Positions 8,763 to 16,899 of a DNA stretch of 64,000 nt are shown piece after piece. Position 1 is the stretch's first letter; the number at the start of each line of letters is the position of its first letter. Under the pieces are notes generated by a model. That model was given only the letters and a program-made list of their open reading frames with translations. It ran no database searches and was not told where the DNA came from. The translations under genes were made by a program, and so were the position numbers. This DNA comes from UBA7803 sp963822255 (GTDB taxonomy: Bacteria; Pseudomonadota; Gammaproteobacteria; Pseudomonadales; Azotimanducaceae): contig CAWGGV010000004.1 in NCBI GenBank assembly GCA_963822255.1, positions 124,001-188,000 of the forward strand, in the 5' to 3' direction.

Positions 8763-9912
8763 GTGCCGAACTTCGACGTCATCGTCGCCGGCCTCGGGGC
8801 CATGGGCTCCGCTGCCCTCGATCATCTCGCTCGCCGGGGCGTGCGCGTCCTCGGCATCGAGCCGTTCGGCGTTCCCCACGGCCACGGCTCCAGCGGAGGC
8901 GATACCCGCCTCGTTCGCAAGGCCTATTTCGAGCATCCGGACTACGTGCCTGCTGCTCGAGCGCGCCTACGCCGGCTGGAGGGGGCTGGAGGCGGACGCC
9001 GGCGAGGCGCTCCTGCACACCGTCGGTACCGTCTACATCGGCCGGCCGGACAGCGCGCTCGTCGACGGCTCCCGGCGCTCGGCGGCCGCTCACGGCCTCG
9101 CGCTCGAGGCACTCACCGGCGATGAGCTGGCGCGCCGTTTCCCGCCTTTCTGCTGTCCGGACGGCTACCAGGCGTTGTTCGAGCCGGACGCCGGATTCGT
9201 GCTGTGCGAACGGGCGATTCGCGCCCAGGTGGCACGGGCACTGGACCACGGGGCCACCATCGCCGTGGGCCAGCGGCTGGTGTCCTGGCGCGCCACCGGT
9301 GACGGCGTCGAGGTGACGACGGACACGGCACTCCACCACGCGGGCGGTCTGGTGCTGACGGTGGGAAGCTGGAGCGGCGGCGTTCTGAAGGATCTCGGCG
9401 TTCCGCTCGAGGTCACCCGGCAGCCCCTGTTCTGGGTACAGCCGGGCGGGCACGACTTCGACCTCGGCCGCTGCCCCTGCTGGGCGGTGCAGCGGCCCGA
9501 CCGCGCAGGGCTGTTCTACGGCTTTCCGGCGCTGCCCGGCAGCCTGGCCGCAGGGGTGGGAGTCAAAGTCGCCCATCACGCCCCGGGAGAGCCGGCAGAT
9601 CCGGACGCGCCACGGGGCGAGGTGCGGCCGGGCGAGCTCCGGGCGGTGCTGTCGGCGCTGGTGCCGTTCCTGCGCGGGCTCGGCAACACGCCCACCGGCA
9701 CCCACGTCTGTTTGTACACCAACAGTGCCGACGGCCATTTCATCGTCGACCGGCATCCGCACCACGACAGGGTGGCCTTCGGCTGCGGGTTCACCGGCCA
9801 CGGCTTCAAGTTCGCGCCGGCGATTGGCGAGGCGCTGGCGGACCTGGTGATGGAGGGGAAGTCGGCGTTGCCGGTGGATTTTCTGAAGCTCCGCAGTGGC
9901 CGGAGGGAGTGA
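8763..9912 (+). pseudogene. FAD-dependent amine oxidase, sarcosine/N-methyltryptophan oxidase family, frame broken
   Basis: Two overlapping frames together encode one 382-residue monomeric sarcosine oxidase-like flavoenzyme. The first (from GTG 8763) gives the Rossmann FAD motif DVIVAGLGAMGSAA and the GSSGGDTRLVRKAYFEHPDYVP block. The second begins LLERAYAGWRGLEAD and runs to the stop, including the C-terminal FAD-binding GCGFTGHGFKFAPAIGE. Removing one base (the T at 8951) restores the family sequence YVPLLERAY. The family oxidises N-methyl amino acids to formaldehyde, amino acid and peroxide, with FAD usually bound covalently to a cysteine. The aminotransferase downstream may act on related amines. 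The break could be a real mutation or a sequence error. Confidence 0.82.
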
Positions 9913-9966
9913 CGCCACGAGGCGGGTTGTTCGTACAATGTCCTGACCAGCCGCAGCGGAGGCAGC

Positions 9967-11289
9967 ATGGCGACCAGCGACGGAATCGATCTCGACAGCT
10001 ACTGGATGCCGTTCACCGGCAATCGCGAGTTCAAGGCTAATCCCCGGCTGATCCGTGCCGCCGAGGGTGTGCACTTCATCACCATCGACGGCCGCAGGGT
10101 GCTGGACGGCTTGTCGGGCCTGTGGTGCTGCGGCGCCGGACACAACCGCACGGAGATCGCCCGGGCCATTGCTGAGCAGGCCCAGGAGCTCGACTACGCG
10201 CCTTCATTCCAGTTAGGGCATCCCAAGGCGTTCCAGCTCGCGAGCCGGATCCGAGACCTCACACCGCCGGGCCTCGACCGGGTGTTCCTGGTCAATTCGG
10301 GGTCCGAGGCCGCCGACACCGCGCTGAAGATCGCTCGAGGCTATTGGCGACAGAAGGGCATGCCCGGCAAGACCCGGCTCATCGGCCGGGCCAAGGGTTA
10401 CCACGGGGTCAACTTCGGCGGCACGTCCGTCGGGGGTATCGGCGGCAACCGCAAGCTCTTCGGCTCGGTGGGCGATACCGACCATCTGTCGCACACTCTG
10501 CTGCCGGAGAATCGCTTCAGCCGGGGCCAGCCGGAGCACGGGGCCCATCTGGCGGACGAGCTGGAAGCGCTGGTCGCCCTGCACGACGCCTCCACCATCG
10601 CCGCCGTGATCGTCGAACCGTTCGCCGGCTCCGCCGGTGTGATCCCGCCGCCCAAGGGCTATCTCGACCGGCTGAGGCGCATCTGCGACGAGCACGACAT
10701 CCTGCTGATCTTCGACGAGGTGATCACCGGATTCGGGCGCTGCGGGGCGCCCACCGGCGCCGACTTCTTCGGCGTGACCCCCGATATTGCCAACTTCGCC
10801 AAGCAGCTCAGCAACGGCGCCGTGCCGCTGGGGGCGGTGGTGGTCAAGGAGGACATCTATCAGACGTTCATGGAGCAGGGGGGGCCGGAGTACCTGGTGG
10901 AGCTTCCCCACGGTTACACCTACTCCGGTCATCCGCTGGCGTGCGCGGCGGGGCTGGCCGCACTCGATCTGTTCGAACGCGAACGCTTCGATCGCCTGGT
11001 GGCCGAGAAGGCCGGCTTCTTCGAGGACTGCCTGCACGGTCTGGCCAACCATCCCCACGTCACCGACGTCCGCAACCTCGGGTTCGCCGGGGCGCTCACC
11101 CTCGAAGCTTATCCCGGAGAGCCGGCGCGGCGTCCGTACGAGGTGAGCATGGAGTGCTGGCGGCGCGGCCTGTACCTGCGCTACGGCGGGGACACGGTGC
11201 AGTTCGGCCCGGCGTTCGTCATGGACAAGGCAGACATCGCGGAGATGTTCAACATCGTCGGTGACGTGCTGAACGCGGCGCCGGAGTGA
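9967..11289 (+). CDS. Class III aminotransferase, omega-amino acid:pyruvate (beta-alanine) type
   Basis: This 440-residue PLP enzyme transfers the amino group of an omega-amino acid such as beta-alanine to pyruvate. The start region SYWMPFTGNREFK is characteristic of the beta-alanine:pyruvate subgroup. Other markers are VNSGSEAADTALKIAR (cofactor phosphate site), LIFDEVITGFGR (cofactor aspartate) and the Schiff-base lysine, Lys279, in FAKQLSNGAVPLGAV. ATG 9967 follows GGAGG. It lies 54 bp after the broken amine oxidase, so both may degrade amines. It could also draw down beta-alanine made by the PanP-like enzyme. The subgroup is likely; the substrate is inferred. Confidence 0.88.
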   Translation: MATSDGIDLDSYWMPFTGNREFKANPRLIRAAEGVHFITIDGRRVLDGLSGLWCCGAGHNRTEIARAIAEQAQELDYAPSFQLGHPKAFQLASRIRDLTPPGLDRVFLVNSGSEAADTALKIARGYWRQKGMPGKTRLIGRAKGYHGVNFGGTSVGGIGGNRKLFGSVGDTDHLSHTLLPENRFSRGQPEHGAHLADELEALVALHDASTIAAVIVEPFAGSAGVIPPPKGYLDRLRRICDEHDILLIFDEVITGFGRCGAPTGADFFGVTPDIANFAKQLSNGAVPLGAVVVKEDIYQTFMEQGGPEYLVELPHGYTYSGHPLACAAGLAALDLFERERFDRLVAEKAGFFEDCLHGLANHPHVTDVRNLGFAGALTLEAYPGEPARRPYEVSMECWRRGLYLRYGGDTVQFGPAFVMDKADIAEMFNIVGDVLNAAPE

Positions 11290-11453
11290 GAGATGCTCGA
11301 TAGAGGCGCTCTCCGCGGATAAATCGTCCTGCGGATCGGGGTGTCGTGGGACGAAATCGCAAAACCGCCCCCGTAGCTCGGCAAGTTTGGGACCGGCGCC
11401 CCCGCCGGCTCGACTAAGGTATCGGACGTATCGGTAATCCTGCGAGCCCTGTC

Positions 11454-12332
11454 GTGAATCTCGTCGTCCACCCGTTCTTCGATGCTGGCACCTTCTCATG
11501 GAGTTACGTGCTCGCCAATCCGGGCACCGGTTGCTGCGCCGTGATCGACCCCGTGCTCGGGTACGACGCGGCCACGGGCCGGATGGACACGGTGGGGGCG
11601 GACGCCATCCTCGAGCTGATTTCGGCGAACGGCTACGGCGTGGAATGGATTCTCGAGACCCACGTGCACGCCGATCACCTGAGCGCCGGACGCTACATCA
11701 AAGAGCGGCTGGTCTGCGCCCAGCTCGCCATCGGCGCCGGCGTTCGTGAGGTGCAGGCCCGGCTGGCACCGGAGCACGGTCTCTCGATACCCACGGACGG
11801 CCGCCAGTTCGACCGCCTGCTCGAGGACGGTGAGCGGATCTGCGTTGGTCACGCCTGCGGACGGGTGATGTACACGCCCGGCCATACCGCCGCCTGCGTC
11901 AGCTACGTCTTCGACCGGTTCGTGTTCGTCGGCGACACGGTGTTCATGCCCGACTACGGCACGGCACGCTGCGACTTCCCTGGTGGCAATGCCGTCGATC
12001 TATACCGCTCGGTGCAGAAGCTGTACGCCCTGCCGGGTGCCACCCGGATGCTGGTGTGTCACGACTACGCGCCGGGTGGCCGCGGTTACCGGTTCGCGGT
12101 CACCGTGGACGAAGCGCGCCGCAGCAACGTCATGCTGCGCCCGGACACGCCCATCGACGACTTCGTTGCCGCTCGCAACCAGCGGGACCAGGGTCTGGCG
12201 CCGCCGAAGCTGCTCGAGCCGGCGCTCCGCGCCAACCTGATCGGTGGCGCGGTACCGGGCGGACAGCCCGGGCCGGCAGCGGGGCGGGGCAAGCACGTTG
12301 AAGTCGCACGGAACTCCGTCCCGGGCCCGTGA
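11454..12332 (+). CDS. MBL-fold hydrolase, persulfide dioxygenase/ETHE1-like
   Basis: This 292-residue metallo-beta-lactamase fold protein has the metal motif THVHADHLS (first His near residue 70), the later ligand in YTPGHTAAC, and GDTVFMPDYGTARCDFPGG. The last segment marks the ETHE1/Blh persulfide dioxygenase branch rather than glyoxalase II. Members oxidise glutathione persulfide to sulfite with one mononuclear iron. GTG 11454 fits the family N-terminus (VVHPFFDAGT). The last 30 residues are extra and low in complexity. Its neighbours do not define a sulfide operon, so the physiological role is inferred. Confidence 0.85.
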   Translation: MNLVVHPFFDAGTFSWSYVLANPGTGCCAVIDPVLGYDAATGRMDTVGADAILELISANGYGVEWILETHVHADHLSAGRYIKERLVCAQLAIGAGVREVQARLAPEHGLSIPTDGRQFDRLLEDGERICVGHACGRVMYTPGHTAACVSYVFDRFVFVGDTVFMPDYGTARCDFPGGNAVDLYRSVQKLYALPGATRMLVCHDYAPGGRGYRFAVTVDEARRSNVMLRPDTPIDDFVAARNQRDQGLAPPKLLEPALRANLIGGAVPGGQPGPAAGRGKHVEVARNSVPGP

Positions 12333-12461
12333 TTTCCGCCGAGTGATCGCGCTCGGGAGATGGCTTGCAAAGGTTCGCCCTACGCGCCTTGACACCCCGA
12401 TACGCGAAGCCTAAAAAGCGGCCTGAACCCATCGGTCACGGCTGAGGTGTCAGGACGATTC

Positions 12462-12785
12462 ATGAGCGGTCCGGACGACGAGGAAGACGAAGACAAAGCC
12501 GAGCTGGCAAGCGAAGAGACCAGCGAGCCCGCCGATGAGACGAGCAGCGAACCGGACGAAGTCTTCGAAGACGAGATCGACGATGACGATGCGGACGAGT
12601 TTGCCGATGACGACGAATTCGACGAGTCGGACGAGGATCTCAAGGTCGTCGACGAGGTGCTCACTCACAAGGACCAGAACGCTCGCGCGCTGGCCATCCG
12701 CCGGGCCATCGAGGAACGACTGGAAGCCAAGCGGCTGAGCAAGGATCTGGACTACCTGGATCTGGACCTGGACTCCGACGATTGA
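12462..12785 (+). CDS. Small acidic protein, PA3496-like
   Basis: The product is about 107 residues and extremely acidic over its first 70 (runs of Asp/Glu). It ends in a basic-acidic helical tail, ARALAIRRAIEERLEAKRL, followed by a Leu-Asp repeat. That tail resembles a small gammaproteobacterial family typified by Pseudomonas PA3496, from memory and not checked. ATG 12462 has AGGA seven bases upstream; an in-frame GTG at 12447 would add five residues. The stop overlaps the next start as TGATG, which couples it to the selD fusion. Function is unknown. Confidence 0.75.
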   Translation: MSGPDDEEDEDKAELASEETSEPADETSSEPDEVFEDEIDDDDADEFADDDEFDESDEDLKVVDEVLTHKDQNARALAIRRAIEERLEAKRLSKDLDYLDLDLDSDD

Positions 12786-14980
12786 TGCCGGGTAGGGGCG
12801 TCCGTGCCGTGCCGCCGCCGGTGCTGGACGTGGTGCTGCTCGGCGGCGGCCACGCGCACGTGCAGGTGCTGCGCTCGCTGGGCATGCGCGCGCTTGCGTT
12901 CGCGCGTGTCACCGTGGTGAGCCGAGAGGTTTTCACTCCTTACTCCGGGATGCTGCCCGGCCATGTGGCCGGCTTCTACGACTGGCGTGACATCCATATC
13001 GACTTGGGGCCGCTGGCGCGCTTTGCCGGCGCTCGACTGATTCCCCACGAAGCGGTGAGCCTCGACGTGGCGGAACGGCGCGTCGAGCTCGACGGCCACC
13101 CGCCCATCCGCTACGACGTGTTGTCCATCAACTGCGGCGCCGTGCCGATGCGCCCGGTGCGCGTCGGCGTACCGGTGAAGCCCATCGGGCGGTTTCTGCC
13201 GGAGTGGCAGCGGGTACGGGAGTCTGCGCAAGCGGGCGCGCGAATCGCTCTGGTGGGCGGCGGTGCCGGAGGCGTCGAGCTGGCCATGGCTATGGGTCGG
13301 GCCCTCGGTGAAACGATCCAGCTCTGCCTGCTCACCGACAGCCTGCTGCCCGGCCAGAATGCCGGCGCGGCGGCGAGGTTGCGCACGGCGCTGCAGCGCT
13401 GTCGCATCCGGGTGGAAGAAGGCTTTCGTGCCGTGGCGGCTGAGCCCGAGGGTCCGGGCGCGGTGGTGGTCGCCGATGACGGCCGCCGCTGGTCGACGGA
13501 CTATCTGTTCTGGGTCACTGGCGTCGCGGCGCCCGGCTGGCTCGAGCATTCGGGTCTTGCCGTGGATGCCTCGGGCTTCGTGCGGGTCGACGGGAACCTG
13601 CGCTCGGTGTCCCACCCGGACGTCTTCGCGGCCGGCGACGCCGCCGCCCTGGAAGGTCAGCCACGGCCCAAGGCCGGCGTGTTCGCGGTGCGCGAGGGAC
13701 CGGTGCTTGCCGACAACCTGCGGCGGATGGTGCTGGGCCGGCGGCTCAGGCGCTATCGGGCCCAGCGGCGGTTTCTCACCATACTGGGCACGGCCGATGG
13801 TGGCGCGGTGGCGTCCCGCGGAACCTGGTCGGTGTCCGGGCGCTGGGTGTGGCGCTGGAAGGATTGGATCGACCGACGGTTCATAGCGCGCTTCAACCAG
13901 CTTCCCGAGATGGCCGTGGATGAGCCGCGGGTGCCGGCGGCGCTTCGAGACCGCACGCCGGACGTCATGCGTTGCGGTGGCTGTGGCGCGAAGCTGGGCG
14001 CGGATCCGCTGCGGCGCGTGCTGGCCAGACTCCCGGACCAGGCGTCGCTGGAGGCCACCCACGGCGTCAGCCTCGGCATCGGCGACGATGCGGCGGTACT
14101 GCGCGCGCCTGAAGGCAGGCTGCTGCTGACGGTGGACGGCTTCCGCAGTTTCGTCGACGATGGGTATCTGTTCGGTCGCATCACGGCTCATCACGCTCTG
14201 AACGACGTGCTGGCCATGGGCGGCCGTGGAGTGGCCGCACTGGCGATGGCCACCGTGCCGCTGATGTCGGACGACATGATGGAGGAAGAGCTGTATCAGC
14301 TTCTGGCGGGCGCGGTGACGGTGCTGAATGAGCACGACGTGGCGCTGGTGGGCGGCCACTCCGCCGAGGGCTCCGAGCTCGGCCTCGCGCTGTCGATCAC
14401 CGGCGTCGAGACCGGGGCGCCGCTCACCAAAGGCGCTCTGCTGGTGGGCGACGCGCTGATCCTCACCAAGGCCCTTGGTACCGGCAGCATTCTCGCGGCC
14501 CACATGCGCGGCCGCGCGAGCTCCGATCGGCTGGCTGCCGCCGTCGCCGGGATGGATCAGTCCAACCAGAATGCTCTCACTTTGCTCCGGCGCCACGGTG
14601 CCAGAGCGATGACCGACGTGAGCGGGTTCGGCCTGCTCGGCCACCTGGGAGAAATGCTGCGTGCCGCCGGGCTGGGCGCCACCGTGCGGCTGCCGGACGT
14701 GCCGTTGCTGCCGGGGGCCGAGGCTCTGGTGGCGCAAGGGCTGGTCAGTTCGCTGCAGGCCAGCAACGAGCTGGCGCTGATGGACTTCGAGCTGCTCGGC
14801 GCCTCACCTGCCGAGCCACGGGTCCGGTTGCTGGTGGACCCTCAGACCTCCGGGGGTCTGTTGGCGGCGGTGCCGCCGGGCTCGGCCGATGGATGCGTGA
14901 CCGGGCTTGTGCATGCCGGCTACCCGGCGGCCATCATCGGCCACGTCACCAGGTCGGCCTGGCGGGTGGCAGCGTCGTGA
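12785..14980 (+). CDS. selD: Fusion: NADH-dehydrogenase-like FAD oxidoreductase + selenide,water dikinase
   Basis: One 731-residue polypeptide carries two enzymes. Residues 1-375 form a pyridine-nucleotide disulfide oxidoreductase/NDH-2-like domain with FAD motif VVLLGGGHAHV, NAD motif IALVGGGAGGVELA and C-terminal FAD block VFAAGDAAA. Residues about 397-731 are selenide,water dikinase, which makes selenophosphate from selenide and ATP. They have MRCGGCGAKLG with the catalytic cysteine (Cys400) and lysine (Lys403), the metal site GIGDDAAV, and the TDVSGFGLLGH and DPQTSGGLL blocks. The oxidoreductase may reduce selenium species for the kinase; that is inference from the fusion. selA, selB and tRNA-Sec lie about 2-5 kb away on the other strand. 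Confidence 0.93.
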   Translation: MPGRGVRAVPPPVLDVVLLGGGHAHVQVLRSLGMRALAFARVTVVSREVFTPYSGMLPGHVAGFYDWRDIHIDLGPLARFAGARLIPHEAVSLDVAERRVELDGHPPIRYDVLSINCGAVPMRPVRVGVPVKPIGRFLPEWQRVRESAQAGARIALVGGGAGGVELAMAMGRALGETIQLCLLTDSLLPGQNAGAAARLRTALQRCRIRVEEGFRAVAAEPEGPGAVVVADDGRRWSTDYLFWVTGVAAPGWLEHSGLAVDASGFVRVDGNLRSVSHPDVFAAGDAAALEGQPRPKAGVFAVREGPVLADNLRRMVLGRRLRRYRAQRRFLTILGTADGGAVASRGTWSVSGRWVWRWKDWIDRRFIARFNQLPEMAVDEPRVPAALRDRTPDVMRCGGCGAKLGADPLRRVLARLPDQASLEATHGVSLGIGDDAAVLRAPEGRLLLTVDGFRSFVDDGYLFGRITAHHALNDVLAMGGRGVAALAMATVPLMSDDMMEEELYQLLAGAVTVLNEHDVALVGGHSAEGSELGLALSITGVETGAPLTKGALLVGDALILTKALGTGSILAAHMRGRASSDRLAAAVAGMDQSNQNALTLLRRHGARAMTDVSGFGLLGHLGEMLRAAGLGATVRLPDVPLLPGAEALVAQGLVSSLQASNELALMDFELLGASPAEPRVRLLVDPQTSGGLLAAVPPGSADGCVTGLVHAGYPAAIIGHVTRSAWRVAAS

Positions 14981-15645
14981 GCGACCGCGTCGGCAACGAC
15001 GGCGTCGGGAACGACGGTGACATCCGTGTCGTGGTGGTCACGGATCCCATGTGCGCGTGGTGCTGGGGCATGTCACCGGCCGTCGAGGAGGCGGCCGCCG
15101 CCCTGTCTGGGGAGGTGTCCTTCGACCTGTTGCTCGCGGGCGTCAACACCCGCGCCCGAGCGCCGGTGGGGCAGTACGCGCGGCGGCTCTTCCTGCACGT
15201 CTGGCGTGAGGTGCATGCCACCACCGGCCAGACGTTCGCATTCCAGGTGCCGGACGGGCTGGTCTACAACAGCACCCGGCCTTGTCTGGCGGTAGCCGCC
15301 GTTCGCCGGGCGCTGGACCGTCCACCGTTCGGGTATCTGCACCGGCTTCAGCAGCTCCTGTTCGCGGAAGCACGCGACATCAACGACCCGGGGCTGCTGG
15401 CAGCCACGGCGACCGATTTCGGCGTCTCTGCCGAGACCGTTCGCCAGGGGTTCGAAGATCAGTCGCTGAGGTCGACGGTGCGGGCCGGGTTCGCCTGCTC
15501 GCGCAGCTACGGCACCAGCGCGCTGCCCCACGTGCTGATCGAACGCGACGGCGAGCGGACGTTGCTTGCCGGCGGCTACGCCGACGCGACTACCCTCGAA
15601 ACCATGGTGCGTGAGGCGATCAGTCGCGGAAGTAGCGGGCGATGA
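14977..15645 (+). CDS. DsbA-family thioredoxin-fold protein (FrnE-like)
   Basis: This 222-residue protein has a DsbA/2-hydroxychromene-isomerase fold with an N-terminal CAWC redox motif (Cys26, Cys29) directly after VVVTDPM, and the cis-proline region GTSALPHVLI. No signal peptide is visible, so it is probably a cytosolic oxidoreductase. Its GTG start overlaps the selD stop (GTGA), implying coupling. Residues 5-14 are two copies of Val-Gly-Asn-Asp-Gly from a 15-bp tandem repeat. The 3' end overlaps the convergent metX gene by 26 bp. A role in redox handling beside SelD is possible but unproven. Confidence 0.83.
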   Translation: MSDRVGNDGVGNDGDIRVVVVTDPMCAWCWGMSPAVEEAAAALSGEVSFDLLLAGVNTRARAPVGQYARRLFLHVWREVHATTGQTFAFQVPDGLVYNSTRPCLAVAAVRRALDRPPFGYLHRLQQLLFAEARDINDPGLLAATATDFGVSAETVRQGFEDQSLRSTVRAGFACSRSYGTSALPHVLIERDGERTLLAGGYADATTLETMVREAISRGSSGR

Positions 15646-16708
15646 CCGGGCGGAACCGGTCCATGTCCACCAGGAACGAGTCGTGCCCCTGGATCGACGG
15701 CAGGCGGTGGAACGCGAGGTCGCCAACCGCGTCACGGAGGCCCCGTGCCAGCTCCTCCTGCTGCTCGATGGGAAACAGGAAGTCCGAGTCCACGCCGATC
15801 ACCATGGCTCGCTCGAGCCGGACCCGGGCGAACGCCTCTTCCAGGCTCCCGCCGTAGTCGGCGGCGTCGAACAGGTCCATGGCCCGGGACAGGTAGAGAT
15901 AGCAGTTGGCGTCGAAGCTGCCGACGAACTTGCGGGCGTGGGCTTCCAGATAGGATTCCACTTCGAAATCCACGCCGAAGGCGCCGCCGTCGGCGGCGCG
16001 GTCGGTGGTGCGCTCGCGGCCGAAACGCTCGGCCCACTCGTCCGCCGAGCGGTAGGAGATCATGCCGAGCTTGCGGGCCAGCCGCATGCCGGTGACCGGC
16101 CCCCGCTCGTCGCTGTAGTTACCGCTGTTCCAGTCAGGGTCGCTGCGGATGATCTCGCGCTGCAACGACCGCACGGCGATGGAGAACGGCAGGCTGCGGG
16201 CGGCCGACGAGATCATCAGCAGGCCGCGGGCCCGCTCCCGGTGCACGAGAGCGAAAGCGAGCGCGGTCATTCCGCCCATGGAGGCGCCAAGCACGGTGTG
16301 CACCCGACCGATGCCCAGTTGATCCAGCACGGCCGCGCCGGCGTTGGCGATGTCCTCCAGGTGCAGCACGGGGAACGTCAGCCGATACGGCCTGCCGGTG
16401 GCGGGGTCGGTGGAAGCCGGGCCCGTGGAGCCGAAGCAACTTCCCAGGGAGTTCACGCAGACGACGAGATAGCGGTCGGTGTCGATGGGCTTGCCGGGCC
16501 CCAGCATGTCTTCCCACCAGCCGGTTCGGCGATCTGCGGGCGACGAGGCGGCGTGGGCCGACGGCGACAGGCCGGTGAAGATCAGCACCACGTTGCTGCC
16601 GTGTTGATCAGGCTCCCCCCACGTCTCGTAGGCGATGGTGGGATCCACCAGCGCGCCTTCCTTCATGTGGAAACGGCCTTCCCAGGTGACGTATCGGGTC
16701 GCGGACAT
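15620..16708 (-). CDS. metX: Homoserine O-acyltransferase (MetX family)
   Basis: This 362-residue alpha/beta hydrolase acylates homoserine for methionine synthesis. The nucleophile serine is in VLGASMGGMTA, the oxyanion region in IFTGLSPSAHA, and the aspartate and histidine in VIGVDSDFLFP and IQGHDSFLVD. The NSLGSCFGSTGP block resembles MetX proteins reported to use succinyl-CoA, so the donor may be succinyl-CoA rather than acetyl-CoA; this is not settled by sequence reading. ATG 16708 gives the standard N-terminus, while the frame stays open upstream through tRNA-Sec. It is the last gene of the minus-strand selA-selB-selC run. Confidence 0.92.
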   Translation of the reverse strand: MSATRYVTWEGRFHMKEGALVDPTIAYETWGEPDQHGSNVVLIFTGLSPSAHAASSPADRRTGWWEDMLGPGKPIDTDRYLVVCVNSLGSCFGSTGPASTDPATGRPYRLTFPVLHLEDIANAGAAVLDQLGIGRVHTVLGASMGGMTALAFALVHRERARGLLMISSAARSLPFSIAVRSLQREIIRSDPDWNSGNYSDERGPVTGMRLARKLGMISYRSADEWAERFGRERTTDRAADGGAFGVDFEVESYLEAHARKFVGSFDANCYLYLSRAMDLFDAADYGGSLEEAFARVRLERAMVIGVDSDFLFPIEQQEELARGLRDAVGDLAFHRLPSIQGHDSFLVDMDRFRPVIARYFRD

Positions 16709-16796
16709 GACGTGTCGAGCCGGCAACGGACCGCGCAGTCTACCCGGATCGGCTGGCGCGAGCGACGAGCGAGGTGAGCGTCCCGACAAACCGGTC

Positions 16797-16889
16797 TGGC
16801 GGAAGAGGTAGGAGTCGAACCCACCAGGCGCGGTCTCGCGCCTCGACGGCTTTGAAGGCCGCGCGCCCCACCGGGGACGATGCTCTTCC
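16797..16889 (-). tRNA. selC: tRNA-Sec (UCA anticodon), acceptor helix one pair short
   Basis: The minus strand folds as a selenocysteine tRNA. It has GGAAGAG/CTCTTCC acceptor ends, a GCGGC/GCCGT anticodon stem around CTTCAAA (anticodon UCA), a long variable arm (AGGCGCG/CGCGCCT), a TTCGACT loop and an encoded GCCA end. Bacterial tRNA-Sec normally has 13 stacked pairs in acceptor plus T arm. Here only 12 form, and C8 is unpaired because the 3' strand reads CCTACCTCTTCC; a G before CTCTTCC would pair with it. It lies 11 bp after selB, which supports the identity. Confidence 0.95.
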
Positions 16890-16899
16890 GTGGCCGAGT

